Part shown: positions 25,578-33,215 of the stretch, one piece after another
Numbering within the stretch: the stretch's first letter is position 1
Layout: each line of letters starts with the position of its first letter
NCBI GenBank assembly: GCA_016875395.1
Contig: VGRF01000032.1
Coordinates: forward strand, 1 to 51,168
Reading direction: 5' to 3'
Length of the DNA: 51,168 nucleotides
Source: Deltaproteobacteria bacterium
Lineage (GTDB): Bacteria; Myxococcota_A; UBA9160; UBA6930
Made by a program: the position numbers and the translations under genes
Notes under the pieces: generated by a model
What the model was told of the DNA's origin: nothing
Databases searched by the model: none
The model's input: the letters and a program-made list of their open reading frames with translations, nothing else

Positions 25578-25969
25578 AGGCGCTGGCGTTGCATTGCGGA
25601 CAACGTCTCTTCATCGATCGGCACGTCGACCACCAGGGATTTAGGGAAGCGCTGCATAAGAGCACTCTTGCCCGCGCCCCTTGGTCCTACAACAAGAACT
25701 CGCTTACCCAACGCACCAGCTAGACCGGCCTCGTAGTGTACCCAAGAGGATCGCATCGAGTTCTCAGTCGCAATCACCACGACAGTATTCGCGCTCTCGA
25801 TCTGCTCTCGAATTGCACTTCGGACGTCATCACCAGGCGACAGGTCCTTTGCTGGGTCGAACGTGAATGCGTCGCCCTTCAGGAGTCCGCGCTTCCTCAG
25901 AAACCGCGCAATGGACTCAACAAGCTTTTGGTCGTTGCGCGAATAGGAGAAAAAGACCCTATCTCTCAT
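25574..25969 (-). CDS. Small TIR-domain protein with a Walker-A-like motif
   Basis: A 131-residue protein made almost only of a TIR domain (TIR_2-like). It has MRDRVFFSYSRNDQKLVESI as strand A, FTFDPAKDLSPGDDVRSAI as the BB region, and VVVIATENSMRSSWVHYEAG, where W-x-x-x-E holds the candidate catalytic Glu of NAD-cleaving TIRs. The C-terminal third reads VLVVGPRGAGKSALMQRFP, which fits G-x-x-G-x-G-K-S, unusual for a TIR domain. The start at 25969 lies in the last codons of the upstream TIR gene (overlap about 11 bases), so they are coupled. Lower GC than neighbours suggests transfer. Phage defence or NAD signalling is plausible but unproven. Confidence 0.72.
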   Translation of the reverse strand: MRDRVFFSYSRNDQKLVESIARFLRKRGLLKGDAFTFDPAKDLSPGDDVRSAIREQIESANTVVVIATENSMRSSWVHYEAGLAGALGKRVLVVGPRGAGKSALMQRFPKSLVVDVPIDEETLSAMQRQRL

Positions 25970-26390
25970 GGTTCTTACGCTCCGTGACAATGGCCCCGAT
26001 TTCGTCGATCACGCGACGCCACTCGGTCGAAGGGCTGCATTGGCCTGAGAGTACGAGGGGAGGGACATTTTTCGTCGCTGTCTCCAAGTCGGCGAACGAA
26101 ATGTGATGCAGCATGACAAACGTCGGGACGCGGAAAGCATCTGCGTAGGCCAACTCCATCCATTGCGTCGCTCCGCCATCGAGAGTCGCAGGTGAGATCA
26201 GGAAGATGGTCGCCACGGAGTGCTCGACTTGGGCACGCAGGCGCGTTGCGATCTCACGTTCGTCGGAACCTTGGTCACGTTGGAACGTCCATCCCTTCAC
26301 ACGCTGATCACGGAGCACGCTCTCGAGCGCGTATTGGAGCAGGCTTGCTTCAGCCGCGTTGTGCCCCGAGTAGGAGATGAAGACCTGCTG
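25959..26390 (-). CDS. Second TIR-like domain protein; start unresolved
   Basis: About 143 codons open. The N-terminal part reads QQVFISYSGHNAAEASLLQY, a TIR strand A and helix A, followed by FQRDQGSDEREIATRLRAQ, ATIFLISPATLDGGATQW and MELAYADAFRVPTFVMLH. The acidic residue after the conserved Trp is at W+2, unlike the W-x-x-x-E of its neighbour. No ATG, GTG or TTG precedes FISYS in this frame: TAA (26391-26393) lies directly upstream, and the first usual start is GTG 26318, inside the domain. An ATG at 26407 in another frame would connect through a 1-base shift (MGLECNS...). So either the start is disrupted or a base is missing. It overlaps the downstream TIR gene. Confidence 0.55.
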   Translation of the reverse strand, partial: QQVFISYSGHNAAEASLLQYALESVLRDQRVKGWTFQRDQGSDEREIATRLRAQVEHSVATIFLISPATLDGGATQWMELAYADAFRVPTFVMLHHISFADLETATKNVPPLVLSGQCSPSTEWRRVIDEIGAIVTERKNHER

Positions 26391-26419
26391 TTACATTCAA
26401 GACCCATCCGATTCGAGCC

Positions 26420-26887
26420 TTAGCTCCGAGGCGAGTGCCCGCGGGGCCCCACCGCCATCCCCATGATCGCCCGATTCCCCCGGCTCCACAGCACGGTCAG
26501 CCTCACGCCGCACAGCTTCCAGCCGCTCGACGTCTTCACGAGCTCATCCGTGTAGTACCCGCCGAGCGTGAACTCGGCGTCGCCTTGCTTGTTATGGAGG
26601 AAGTGCGCGGCCTGCATGTACATCACGCACGTGGCGCGATCGCCTTCGATGCGGACGCGCGGGTTGGTCATGGTGTGCTGCGTGGCGTCGAGTCCTTCGA
26701 AAAGCGGCTGCACGCCCTTCACCCAGTCGTCGGCGCGCACGCGGCGCGGCGGGATGCCGTCGTAGGAGGAGAAGTCGACGTCGATCTCGTCCGTGAAGAT
26801 CGAGCGGTAGAGCGGCCAGTCGCGCGAGTCGATGCCGGTCGCGTAGCAGTAGATCGTCTCGACGATTTGGGTGCGGTCGTCAGTCAT
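26420..26887 (-). CDS. SnoaL-like (NTF2-fold) protein
   Basis: A 155-residue protein of the SnoaL_4 type. It shows TQIVETIYCYATGIDSRDWP, RSIFTDEIDVDFSSYDGIPP, TQHTMTNPRVRIEGDRATC and GYYTDELVKTSSGWKL, the ordinary sequence of strands in this cone fold. Relatives are associated with steroid or aromatic catabolism as isomerases, dehydratases or helper proteins. The reaction cannot be assigned. The ATG at 26887 has GAGG 9-12 bases upstream. The aldo/keto reductase gene lies 50 bases upstream on the same strand, suggesting one transcript. Confidence 0.82.
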   Translation of the reverse strand: MTDDRTQIVETIYCYATGIDSRDWPLYRSIFTDEIDVDFSSYDGIPPRRVRADDWVKGVQPLFEGLDATQHTMTNPRVRIEGDRATCVMYMQAAHFLHNKQGDAEFTLGGYYTDELVKTSSGWKLCGVRLTVLWSRGNRAIMGMAVGPRGHSPRS

Positions 26888-26937
26888 CCCGTCAGGTCCT
26901 CGTGGTTCTTCGCGCCGGAGCGACGCTTGCGGCCCCG

Positions 26938-27975
26938 TCAGCGCGGGCGCCGGCGGCGCGTGAGATCGTCGAGCCCGGGGTTCGCGACCGCGGTGTCGCG
27001 GCGATCGAGGCTCTCGCCGGGCGGCACGATCGCGTCGATGCGGTCGAGCACATCGGGCGTGAGGCGCACGCTCGCGGCGGCGAGGCTGTCCTCGAGCTGC
27101 GGCATCGTGCGCGGGCCGATGATCACGCTCGAGACCGCGGGGTGCTCCGCGGCGAACGCGGTGGCGAGGTGCGTGAGCGGGAGGCCCGCGTCGGCGGCGA
27201 GCGCGGCGAGCTGCGCGACCACCTCGTGCTTGCGCGCGACTTCCGGGCGCGCCTCGTCCCAGCGTCCGGTGCGGCCGAGCGGGCTCGAGGCGCGGCTGCC
27301 CGCGGGCGGCGCGGCGCCGCGCTGGTATTTGCCCGAGAGCCAGCCGCCATTCAGCGGCGCGTACGTGAGCACGCCGATCCCTAATTGCTGGCACGTCGGC
27401 AGCACGAACTCCTCCACGCCGCGCGCCATCGCGGAGTAGAGGCACTGCTCGCCGCGCACGCGCGCGAGGGCGCGGCGCTCGGCGACGCCGTGCGCCTCCA
27501 TCAGCACGTTCGGCGGCGTCGCCGACATGCCGAGCATGCGGATCTTCCCCGCGCGCTGAAGATCGGTCAGCGCCGCGAGCGGCTCCTCGAGGTCGGCGCG
27601 GTAATCGCGGCGGTGGAGCTGATACAAGTCGATGTAGTCGGTCTCGAGGCGGCGCAAGCTGTCCTCGACCGCGCGCAGGATCCAGCGCCGCGAGCCGCCG
27701 CCATGGTTGGGATCGCCGCTCATCGGAATGAAGCACTTGGTCGCGAGCACCACCGAGTCGCGCCGCCCCTTCAGCGCCTTCGCGAGGATCTGCTCCGACT
27801 CGCCGCGCGAGTACGCATCCGCCGTGTCGACGAAGTTGATCCCCGCATCGAGCGCGCGCTGCGCGATCCGCACGCAATCCGCGTGATCCGCATTCCCCAT
27901 CGGCCCGAACATCATCGCGCCGAGGCAAAGCTTGCTGACCTGAACGCCCGTCCCCCCGAAAGTCCGGTACTCCAT
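26938..27975 (-). CDS. Aldo/keto reductase
   Basis: A 345-residue TIM-barrel NADP(H) reductase. The active-site tetrad is visible: Asp and Tyr in FVDTADAYSRGESE, Lys in VVLATKCF, and His in IDLYQLHRRD. SSVIIGPRTMPQLEDSLAA is the usual cofactor-binding C-terminal helix. I chose the ATG at 27975 (MEYRTFGGTGVQVSKL), which has GGAGGG upstream, over the ATG 63 bases earlier. The sequence resembles YghZ/Tas-type reductases of small carbonyls. It is probably co-transcribed with the SnoaL-like gene that follows. Confidence 0.88.
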   Translation of the reverse strand: MEYRTFGGTGVQVSKLCLGAMMFGPMGNADHADCVRIAQRALDAGINFVDTADAYSRGESEQILAKALKGRRDSVVLATKCFIPMSGDPNHGGGSRRWILRAVEDSLRRLETDYIDLYQLHRRDYRADLEEPLAALTDLQRAGKIRMLGMSATPPNVLMEAHGVAERRALARVRGEQCLYSAMARGVEEFVLPTCQQLGIGVLTYAPLNGGWLSGKYQRGAAPPAGSRASSPLGRTGRWDEARPEVARKHEVVAQLAALAADAGLPLTHLATAFAAEHPAVSSVIIGPRTMPQLEDSLAAASVRLTPDVLDRIDAIVPPGESLDRRDTAVANPGLDDLTRRRRPR

Positions 27976-28252
27976 CACGCGCGCCCTCCATTTCTCTTCC
28001 ACGTCGAAGCCTAGACCGACCGCGCCGTAGGCAGGCACCGCCAGAGCGACCTCGCTGACGAGCTCTCCTCACCGCAGGTCGGCCGAGGCCGCAAGCGAAG
28101 CGCGCAGCACCGGGCGAGTCTTCGAGCCCGATGCGAAGTAAACCGGGAAAATCCGCCGACGCGCCTCGAAGCGTGCGACGACCTCGACAACCAGCACGCG
28201 TCGGCGGACCGGAGTTGCCCGCCTGTCAAAGTCCCGATGTACCGTGCCGCTC

Positions 28253-29011
28253 ATGAACAACCTGACCGGCAAAGTGGTGGTGGTAACCGGAGGCAACTCC
28301 GGCATCGGCTTCGGCATGGCCGATGGCTGCGCGAAGGCGGGCGCGGACATCGCCGTGTGGAGCCGCCGCGCGGATCGCAACGCCGAGGCGTGCGCGAAGC
28401 TCGCGAAGCACGGGGTGCGCGCGGTCGGCATGGTGTGCGACGTCGGGAGCGAGGCGAGCATCGTGTCGGCGACGAAGGACACGCTCGCGGTGCTCGGGCG
28501 CATCGACGCGTGCGTCGCCTCCGCCGGCGCGCCCGGCTACTCGAAGTCGCTGCTCGATACGACCCTCGCCGACTGGCATGGCGTCACGCGCGTCAGCTTC
28601 GACGGGCTCTTCCTCACATTTCGCGAGTGCGCGCGCGCAATGATCGAGCGCGGCGAGGGCGGGGCGCTGGTCGCGGTCTCCTCCACGTCGGCGATTCACG
28701 GCGCGCAGCGCAATCACGCCTACGCCAGCTCGAAGACGGGCCTGCTCGGCCTAACAAGGGCGCTCGCGGTCGAGCTCGCGCGTCACAAGATTCGCGTCAA
28801 CGCGATCCTGCCGGGCTGGACGATCACCGAGATGGCGATGGGCGGGTACCAGAACGAGAAGTTCCGCACCGTGACCACGAACCGCACGCCGGTGCGGCGC
28901 TGGGCAGAGCCGAGCGAGTTCGAGGCGGTGGGCGCCTACCTGTGCGACCCGAGCCTGACGTTCCACACCGGCGACTCGCTCACCGTGGATGGCGGGTACA
29001 CGATTTTCTAG
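28253..29011 (+). CDS. Short-chain dehydrogenase/reductase
   Basis: A 252-residue classical SDR. VTGGNSGIG is the cofactor motif, SRRADRNAEA follows the second strand (suggesting NADP(H)), and the catalytic residues are Ser in VSSTSAIHG and Tyr-x-x-x-Lys in YASSKTGL. The NNAG motif is replaced by VASAGAPG, an occasional variant. The C-terminus reads LTVDGGYTIF. The ATG at 28253 fits the family N-terminus; GTG 28244 is possible and neither has a strong ribosome site. A CCTAACAA copy is at 28750-28757. The upstream 277 bases hold no gene I can support. Confidence 0.87.
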   Translation: MNNLTGKVVVVTGGNSGIGFGMADGCAKAGADIAVWSRRADRNAEACAKLAKHGVRAVGMVCDVGSEASIVSATKDTLAVLGRIDACVASAGAPGYSKSLLDTTLADWHGVTRVSFDGLFLTFRECARAMIERGEGGALVAVSSTSAIHGAQRNHAYASSKTGLLGLTRALAVELARHKIRVNAILPGWTITEMAMGGYQNEKFRTVTTNRTPVRRWAEPSEFEAVGAYLCDPSLTFHTGDSLTVDGGYTIF

Positions 29012-29179
29012 GCGCAACGAACGGGAGCACCAACCACAAGCTGGAGGAGAGCGGATCAGCTGCGACGCGAAACGTCGGCAGCTGCATTCGCCAAGCGAGA
29101 AGCACCTGCGACCGGGTTCCAGCCGGCGCCGTCTCGAAGCCACGAACTCTCGCCACGAGCGAGCACTGAGGTTCGCAAC

Positions 29180-30382
29180 ATGAAGTTCGGGATCTTCTAC
29201 GAGCACCAGCTGCCGCGGCCGTGGCACGAGCGCTCGGAGTACGAGCTGCTCAACAACTCGCTCGCGCAGGTCGAGCTCGCCGACAAGCTCGGATACGACT
29301 ACGCGTGGGAAGTCGAGCACCACTTCCTCGAGGAGTACTCGCACTCGTCGGCGCCCGAGGTGTTCCTCGCCGCAGCGAGCCAGCGCACGAAGAACATTCG
29401 CCTCGCGCACGGGATCGTTCAGCTCACGACGAATCATCCCGCGCGCGTCGCGGAGCGGGTCAGCACGCTCGACTTGCTCTCGCACGGCCGCGTCGAGTTC
29501 GGGATCGGCGAGGGCTCGTCGATCACGGAGCTGCACCCGTTCGACCGCCGCTTCCGCGACAAGCGCCTCGTCTGGGAAGAGGCCGTGCGCACGGTGATTC
29601 CGATGTTCGGCGACGCCGCGGTCGAGCATCACGGCACCTACTTCGACTTCCCGCTGCGCAACGTGCTGCCGAAGCCGTATCAGAAGCCGCATCCACCGCT
29701 CTGGGTCGCGTGCTCGCAGCTCGACACGATCGCGATGGCGGGCAAGCGCGGCATGGGCGCGCTCGGCTTCCAGTTCGTGTCGGCGGAAGCCGCGCACGCG
29801 TGGGTCGCGACTTATTACAACGAGTTCGTGAAGCGGCAGGAGAAACTCGTGGACTACGCGACGAATCCGAACATCGCGCTGGTGAGCGGCTTCATGTGCG
29901 CCGCGACCGACGAGGAGGCGATGCGGCGCGCCGACGGCTGGACCTTCTTCCAGTTCGCGCTGCGCTTCTACTCGACGCACGGCCCGGTCGAGCCGGGCAC
30001 GGTGAACCTCTGGAACGAGTATCAGGCGTGGAAGGAGAGCGACGCGGGCAAGAAGGCGCGCCGCTCGGGCCTGATCGGTTCGCCCGAGACGATCCGCCAG
30101 AAGCTGCGCAAGTTCGAAGAGTCGAACATCGACCAGGTGATCCTGCTCAACCAAGCGGGCAACAACACGCACGAGGACATCTGCTCGAGCCTCGAGCTGT
30201 TCGCGCGCGAGGTGATGCCGGAGTTCCACGCGCGCGAGCCGGAGCACCAGGCGTGGAAGCGCAAGGTGCTCGCGCGCGAAATCGAGCTGCCCGAGGTGGA
30301 CGTCTCCGCCTACACGCGCGCCAACATGGCGCGCCCGACGATCGCGCCCGGCGGCGAGCGCGAGACGATTCGCGGCGCGTAG
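29180..30382 (+). CDS. LLM-class flavin-dependent oxidoreductase
   Basis: A 400-residue luciferase-like protein. It starts MKFGIFYEHQLPRPWHERSE, then YDYAWEVEHHFLEEYSHSSAPE, LAHGIVQLTTNHPARVAERV and GRVEFGIGEGSSITELHPF, and KPHPPLWVACSQLD. This is the branch often annotated as alkane- or coenzyme-F420-type monooxygenase. Cofactor choice (FMN or F420) and substrate are unknown. GAGG lies about 9 bases before the ATG. It is followed, after a 28-base repeated element, by a class III CoA-transferase and an SDR, suggesting a shared degradative pathway. Confidence 0.88.
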   Translation: MKFGIFYEHQLPRPWHERSEYELLNNSLAQVELADKLGYDYAWEVEHHFLEEYSHSSAPEVFLAAASQRTKNIRLAHGIVQLTTNHPARVAERVSTLDLLSHGRVEFGIGEGSSITELHPFDRRFRDKRLVWEEAVRTVIPMFGDAAVEHHGTYFDFPLRNVLPKPYQKPHPPLWVACSQLDTIAMAGKRGMGALGFQFVSAEAAHAWVATYYNEFVKRQEKLVDYATNPNIALVSGFMCAATDEEAMRRADGWTFFQFALRFYSTHGPVEPGTVNLWNEYQAWKESDAGKKARRSGLIGSPETIRQKLRKFEESNIDQVILLNQAGNNTHEDICSSLELFAREVMPEFHAREPEHQAWKRKVLAREIELPEVDVSAYTRANMARPTIAPGGERETIRGA

Positions 30383-30392
30383 TGCAAGCGCA

Positions 30393-30420
30393 GCGCGCAG
30401 CGAGGCGAAGCCGAGCGGAG
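30393..30420 (+). repeat. 28-base intergenic repeat, copy 1
   Basis: An exact 28-base match to positions 36640-36667, starting GCGCGCAGCGAGG and ending CCGAGCGGAG. It lies between the luciferase-like gene and the CoA-transferase gene, 75 bases before the latter. Both copies are preceded by a related GCAAGCG string. Confidence 0.85.
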
Positions 30421-30494
30421 ATCGGACAGTGGCCTGCGCGCGCGCCGAAGCCTCGCTGTGCGGTGCTCGCGAATCCTTGGCGAGCCGGCCGGCC

Positions 30495-31667
30495 ATGAGC
30501 GCCCCGAAGCCGCTCGCCGGTCTGCGCGTGCTCGACCTCTCGCGCGTGCTCGCGGGGCCGATCGCGGGGCGCATGCTCGCGGACCTCGGAGCGGACGTGG
30601 TGAAGGTGGAGCCGCCGGAGGGGGACATCACGCGCGGCTGGGGGCAGCTCCGGCACGGCCTCGGCGGTTATTACGTGCAGCAGAACGTGGGCAAGCGTGC
30701 GATGTGCGTGGATCTCGGCAAGCCCGGCGCCCCAGACCTCGTGAAGCGGCTAGCGGCAAAGGCCGACGTGTTGTTGGAGAACTTTCGCCCCCACGTGATG
30801 GCGCAGTACGGCCTCGGCTGGAACGCGCTGCGCGCGCTGAACCCACGCCTCGTGATGCTCTCGATCTCGGGCTTCGGCGCGAGCTCCCCCGAAGCGCATC
30901 GCCCCGCCTACGCGCCCGTGCTTCACGCCGAGACGGGCGCGCTCGCACGGCAGGCGGAGCTCGACCGCGCGCCGCGCATCACCGACTTCGTGCTCTCGAA
31001 CGCGGACACGAACGCGGGCCTGCACGGGCTCGTCGCGGTGCTCGCGGCGCTGCATCTGCGCGAACGCACGGGCGAGGGCCAGCACATCGACCTCGCGATG
31101 CTCGACGCGATGCTCGCGACCGACGACTACGCGCACTTCGCGCTCGACGAGCACCCGATCACGCGGGGCGGCGGCGAAGTGTGGGACGCGCCCGGCGGGC
31201 CGATCCTCGTGACGGGCGAGTTCCGCAACCTGTGGCGCGTGCTCACCGCGAAGTGCGGCGTCGTCGATCCCACGCCCGAAGGCGCGCCGCTCGCGGAGAA
31301 GATTCGCGCGCGGCGCGAGGCGGCTGCGAAGTTCTACGCGGGCTTCGCGACGCGCGAAGCCCTGACCGCCGAGCTCGATCGCGTCGCGATTCCGTGGGGC
31401 GACGTGCGCTCCGTCGCGCAGGCCTTCGACTCGCCGACGGCGCGCGCCCGCGGCACGGCTGCGCTCGTGGACGATCGCGCGGGCGGCGAACGGCGCGTGG
31501 TGCAGTCGCCCTATCGCTTCTCGAACGCAGCGAGCGGTGTCGCTGGCACCGCGCGCTACCGCGGAGAAGACAACGCCGCGGTGCTCGCGGACTGGCTGGG
31601 CGCGAGCGCGAGCGAGATCGATGCACTCACACAGGCGGGCGTCCTGCTCGCGGAGGCGCGCCCATGA
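30495..31667 (+). CDS. Class III CoA-transferase (CaiB/BaiF family)
   Basis: A 390-residue protein of the CoA-transferase family III, which moves CoA between carboxylic acids. It has LAGLRVLDLSRVLAGPIAGR, LADLGADVVKVEPPEGD, VLLENFRPHVMAQYGLGW and LVMLSISGFGASSPEAHRPA. In formyl-CoA transferase the catalytic Asp sits after this last stretch in a Y-D-x-x-x-Q-A-x-x-G context; here the corresponding place reads AYAPVLHAETGAL with no Asp. The protein may therefore use another residue or have a changed role. ATG 30495 fits the family start. Its stop overlaps the following SDR start (ATGA). Confidence 0.85.
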   Translation: MSAPKPLAGLRVLDLSRVLAGPIAGRMLADLGADVVKVEPPEGDITRGWGQLRHGLGGYYVQQNVGKRAMCVDLGKPGAPDLVKRLAAKADVLLENFRPHVMAQYGLGWNALRALNPRLVMLSISGFGASSPEAHRPAYAPVLHAETGALARQAELDRAPRITDFVLSNADTNAGLHGLVAVLAALHLRERTGEGQHIDLAMLDAMLATDDYAHFALDEHPITRGGGEVWDAPGGPILVTGEFRNLWRVLTAKCGVVDPTPEGAPLAEKIRARREAAAKFYAGFATREALTAELDRVAIPWGDVRSVAQAFDSPTARARGTAALVDDRAGGERRVVQSPYRFSNAASGVAGTARYRGEDNAAVLADWLGASASEIDALTQAGVLLAEARP

Positions 31668-32497
31668 AACGACTCGAGGGACGCACCGCCATCATCACGG
31701 GCGGCGCGAGCGGCATCGGCGCCGCGAGCGTGCGCGTGTTCGCCGAAGAGGGCGCGCGCGTGCTGATCGCGGACATGCAGCGCGAGCGCGGCGAAGCGCT
31801 CGCGAAGGAGCTCGGCGGCGCAGCCGTGTTCCGCAAAGTGGACGTAACGCGCGAGGCAGACGTGAAGGGCGCGGTCGACGACGTGGTCGCGCGCTGGGGT
31901 CGCCTCGACGTCATCTACAACAACGCCGGATTCGGCGGCGCGCTCGGCCCGATCGAGCAAACGAGCGTCGAAGACTTCGACATCACCTTCGACGTGCTCG
32001 TGAAGGGCGTCTTTCTCGGCATCAAGCACGCGGCGCCCGTGATGAAGCGACAGCGCAGCGGCTCGATCCTCAGCACCGCATCCGTCGCCGGCCTCCAGAC
32101 CGGGCACTCGCCGCATCTCTACAGCGTCGCGAAGGCGGCGGTGATCCACCTGACGAAGTCGGTGGCGCTCGAGCTGGGTGAGCACGGCATCCGCGTGAAC
32201 TGCATCTGTCCCGGCGTGATCGCGACGCCGCTCGCCGCGGGCTCCACCAAAGTCACGGACGACGGGCTCGCGAAGATGAAGAAGGCGCTCGGCAAGAATC
32301 AGCCGATCGGGCGCATCGGCGATCCGGAGGACATCGCGCGCGCGGCGCTCTGGCTCGCGAGCGACGAGTCGAGCTTCGTGACGGGCCACGCACAGGTCGT
32401 GGATGGCGGCGCGTTCGCGGGGAGGCCGTGGAGCCGGCAGGGCGAATGGATCACCACGCCGCGGCCGATCAAGCTGTACCGGCCCGAAGGGCGTTGA
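31664..32497 (+). CDS. Short-chain dehydrogenase/reductase
   Basis: A 277-residue classical SDR. ITGGASGIG is the cofactor motif, and LIADMQRERGEAL follows the second strand with an Asp that favours NAD(H). NNAGFGG, Ser in STASVAGLQT and Tyr-x-x-x-Lys in LYSVAKAAV form the active site. A C-terminal extension of about 25 residues (AFAGRPWSRQGEWITTPRP) is seen in a xenobiotic/terpene-type SDR branch. The ATG at 31664 overlaps the CoA-transferase stop and is preceded by GGAGG, so they are co-translated. Substrate unknown. Confidence 0.9.
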   Translation: MKRLEGRTAIITGGASGIGAASVRVFAEEGARVLIADMQRERGEALAKELGGAAVFRKVDVTREADVKGAVDDVVARWGRLDVIYNNAGFGGALGPIEQTSVEDFDITFDVLVKGVFLGIKHAAPVMKRQRSGSILSTASVAGLQTGHSPHLYSVAKAAVIHLTKSVALELGEHGIRVNCICPGVIATPLAAGSTKVTDDGLAKMKKALGKNQPIGRIGDPEDIARAALWLASDESSFVTGHAQVVDGGAFAGRPWSRQGEWITTPRPIKLYRPEGR

Positions 32498-32515
32498 GCT
32501 GTTAGGGAGCCTGCG

Positions 32516-33175
32516 ATGGTCAAGCTGATCGCTTGCCTCAAGCGAAAGCCCGGCGTGAGCGTGGAGCAGTCTCAGCGCCACTGGCGCACGCAGCATGCGG
32601 AGATCGTCGTGCGCCAGGAGGGGCTGCGGCGTTACGTGCAGAATCACGTCGCACCCGAGAGCTACGCGATGGGCGAGCCTGCTTTCGATGGAGTCGCCGA
32701 GGCGTGGTTCGATGACGTAGACGCAATGCGCAGGCTCGCGCCGAGCGCGGAGTACCGCGCGGTGCGGGACGACGAGCCGCACTTTCTCGACGTGCCCGCG
32801 ATGAAGGTCGTGCTCGCCGACGAGTTCGTGGCGAAGGACGGCCCCGAGAGCGCTGGCGCACTCAAGCTGATCTCGTTCCTCACGCGCAAACCGGGTCTAA
32901 CACCCGAAGCGTTTCAGCAGCACTGGCGCGAGGTACATGCGCCGCTCGTCGCGGCCCCGCCCGCCGTGCGCCGCTACGTGCAGTCTCACGCTCGCCTCGG
33001 CGGTTATGCGGGCGGGCGCGCGCCGGCCTACGACGGCGTCGCACTGCTCTGGTTCGACGATGAGGCCGGCCTGCGCGCGCCAAACGCCCGCGCACGCGCC
33101 GACGGGGACGCATTCATGGCACCTGGCCCACCGCCATTCGTGCTCACGCGCCCGCACGTCGTCTTGGGCGCCTGA
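32516..33175 (+). CDS. Tandem EthD-domain protein
   Basis: A 219-residue protein with two copies of the EthD/dimeric alpha-beta-barrel domain. Copy one (residues 1-105) has KLIACLKRKPGVSVEQSQRHW and HAEIVV. Copy two (about 115-215) has KLISFLTRKPGLTPEAFQQH and HAPLV. Each is followed by an RRYVQ stretch and an AFDGVAEAWF- or AYDGVALLWF-type strand. A single EthD chain normally dimerises to make one barrel, so this duplication probably folds as an internal dimer. The family was first noted beside ethyl tert-butyl ether degradation genes; its reaction is unclear. CTGTTAGGG (32499-32507) lies in the 18-base gap after the SDR gene, next to the start. Confidence 0.85.
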   Translation: MVKLIACLKRKPGVSVEQSQRHWRTQHAEIVVRQEGLRRYVQNHVAPESYAMGEPAFDGVAEAWFDDVDAMRRLAPSAEYRAVRDDEPHFLDVPAMKVVLADEFVAKDGPESAGALKLISFLTRKPGLTPEAFQQHWREVHAPLVAAPPAVRRYVQSHARLGGYAGGRAPAYDGVALLWFDDEAGLRAPNARARADGDAFMAPGPPPFVLTRPHVVLGA

Positions 33176-33215
33176 CAACCGCGTCCCGCAATCACGCTTG
33201 GACTAGAGTCGCCCC

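Noticed and set aside
26888-28072. Upstream extension of the SnoaL-like frame to 28072
   Set aside because: It runs through the aldo/keto reductase gene in another frame, is Arg/Ala-rich and has no homology; the gene starts at 26887.
28751-30631. 626-codon minus-strand frame
   Set aside because: It is antisense to the luciferase-like gene; composition and lack of motifs mark it as a GC artefact.
30458-31663. Long upstream extension of the SDR gene at 31664
   Set aside because: It is the shifted frame of the CoA-transferase gene, without conserved features.
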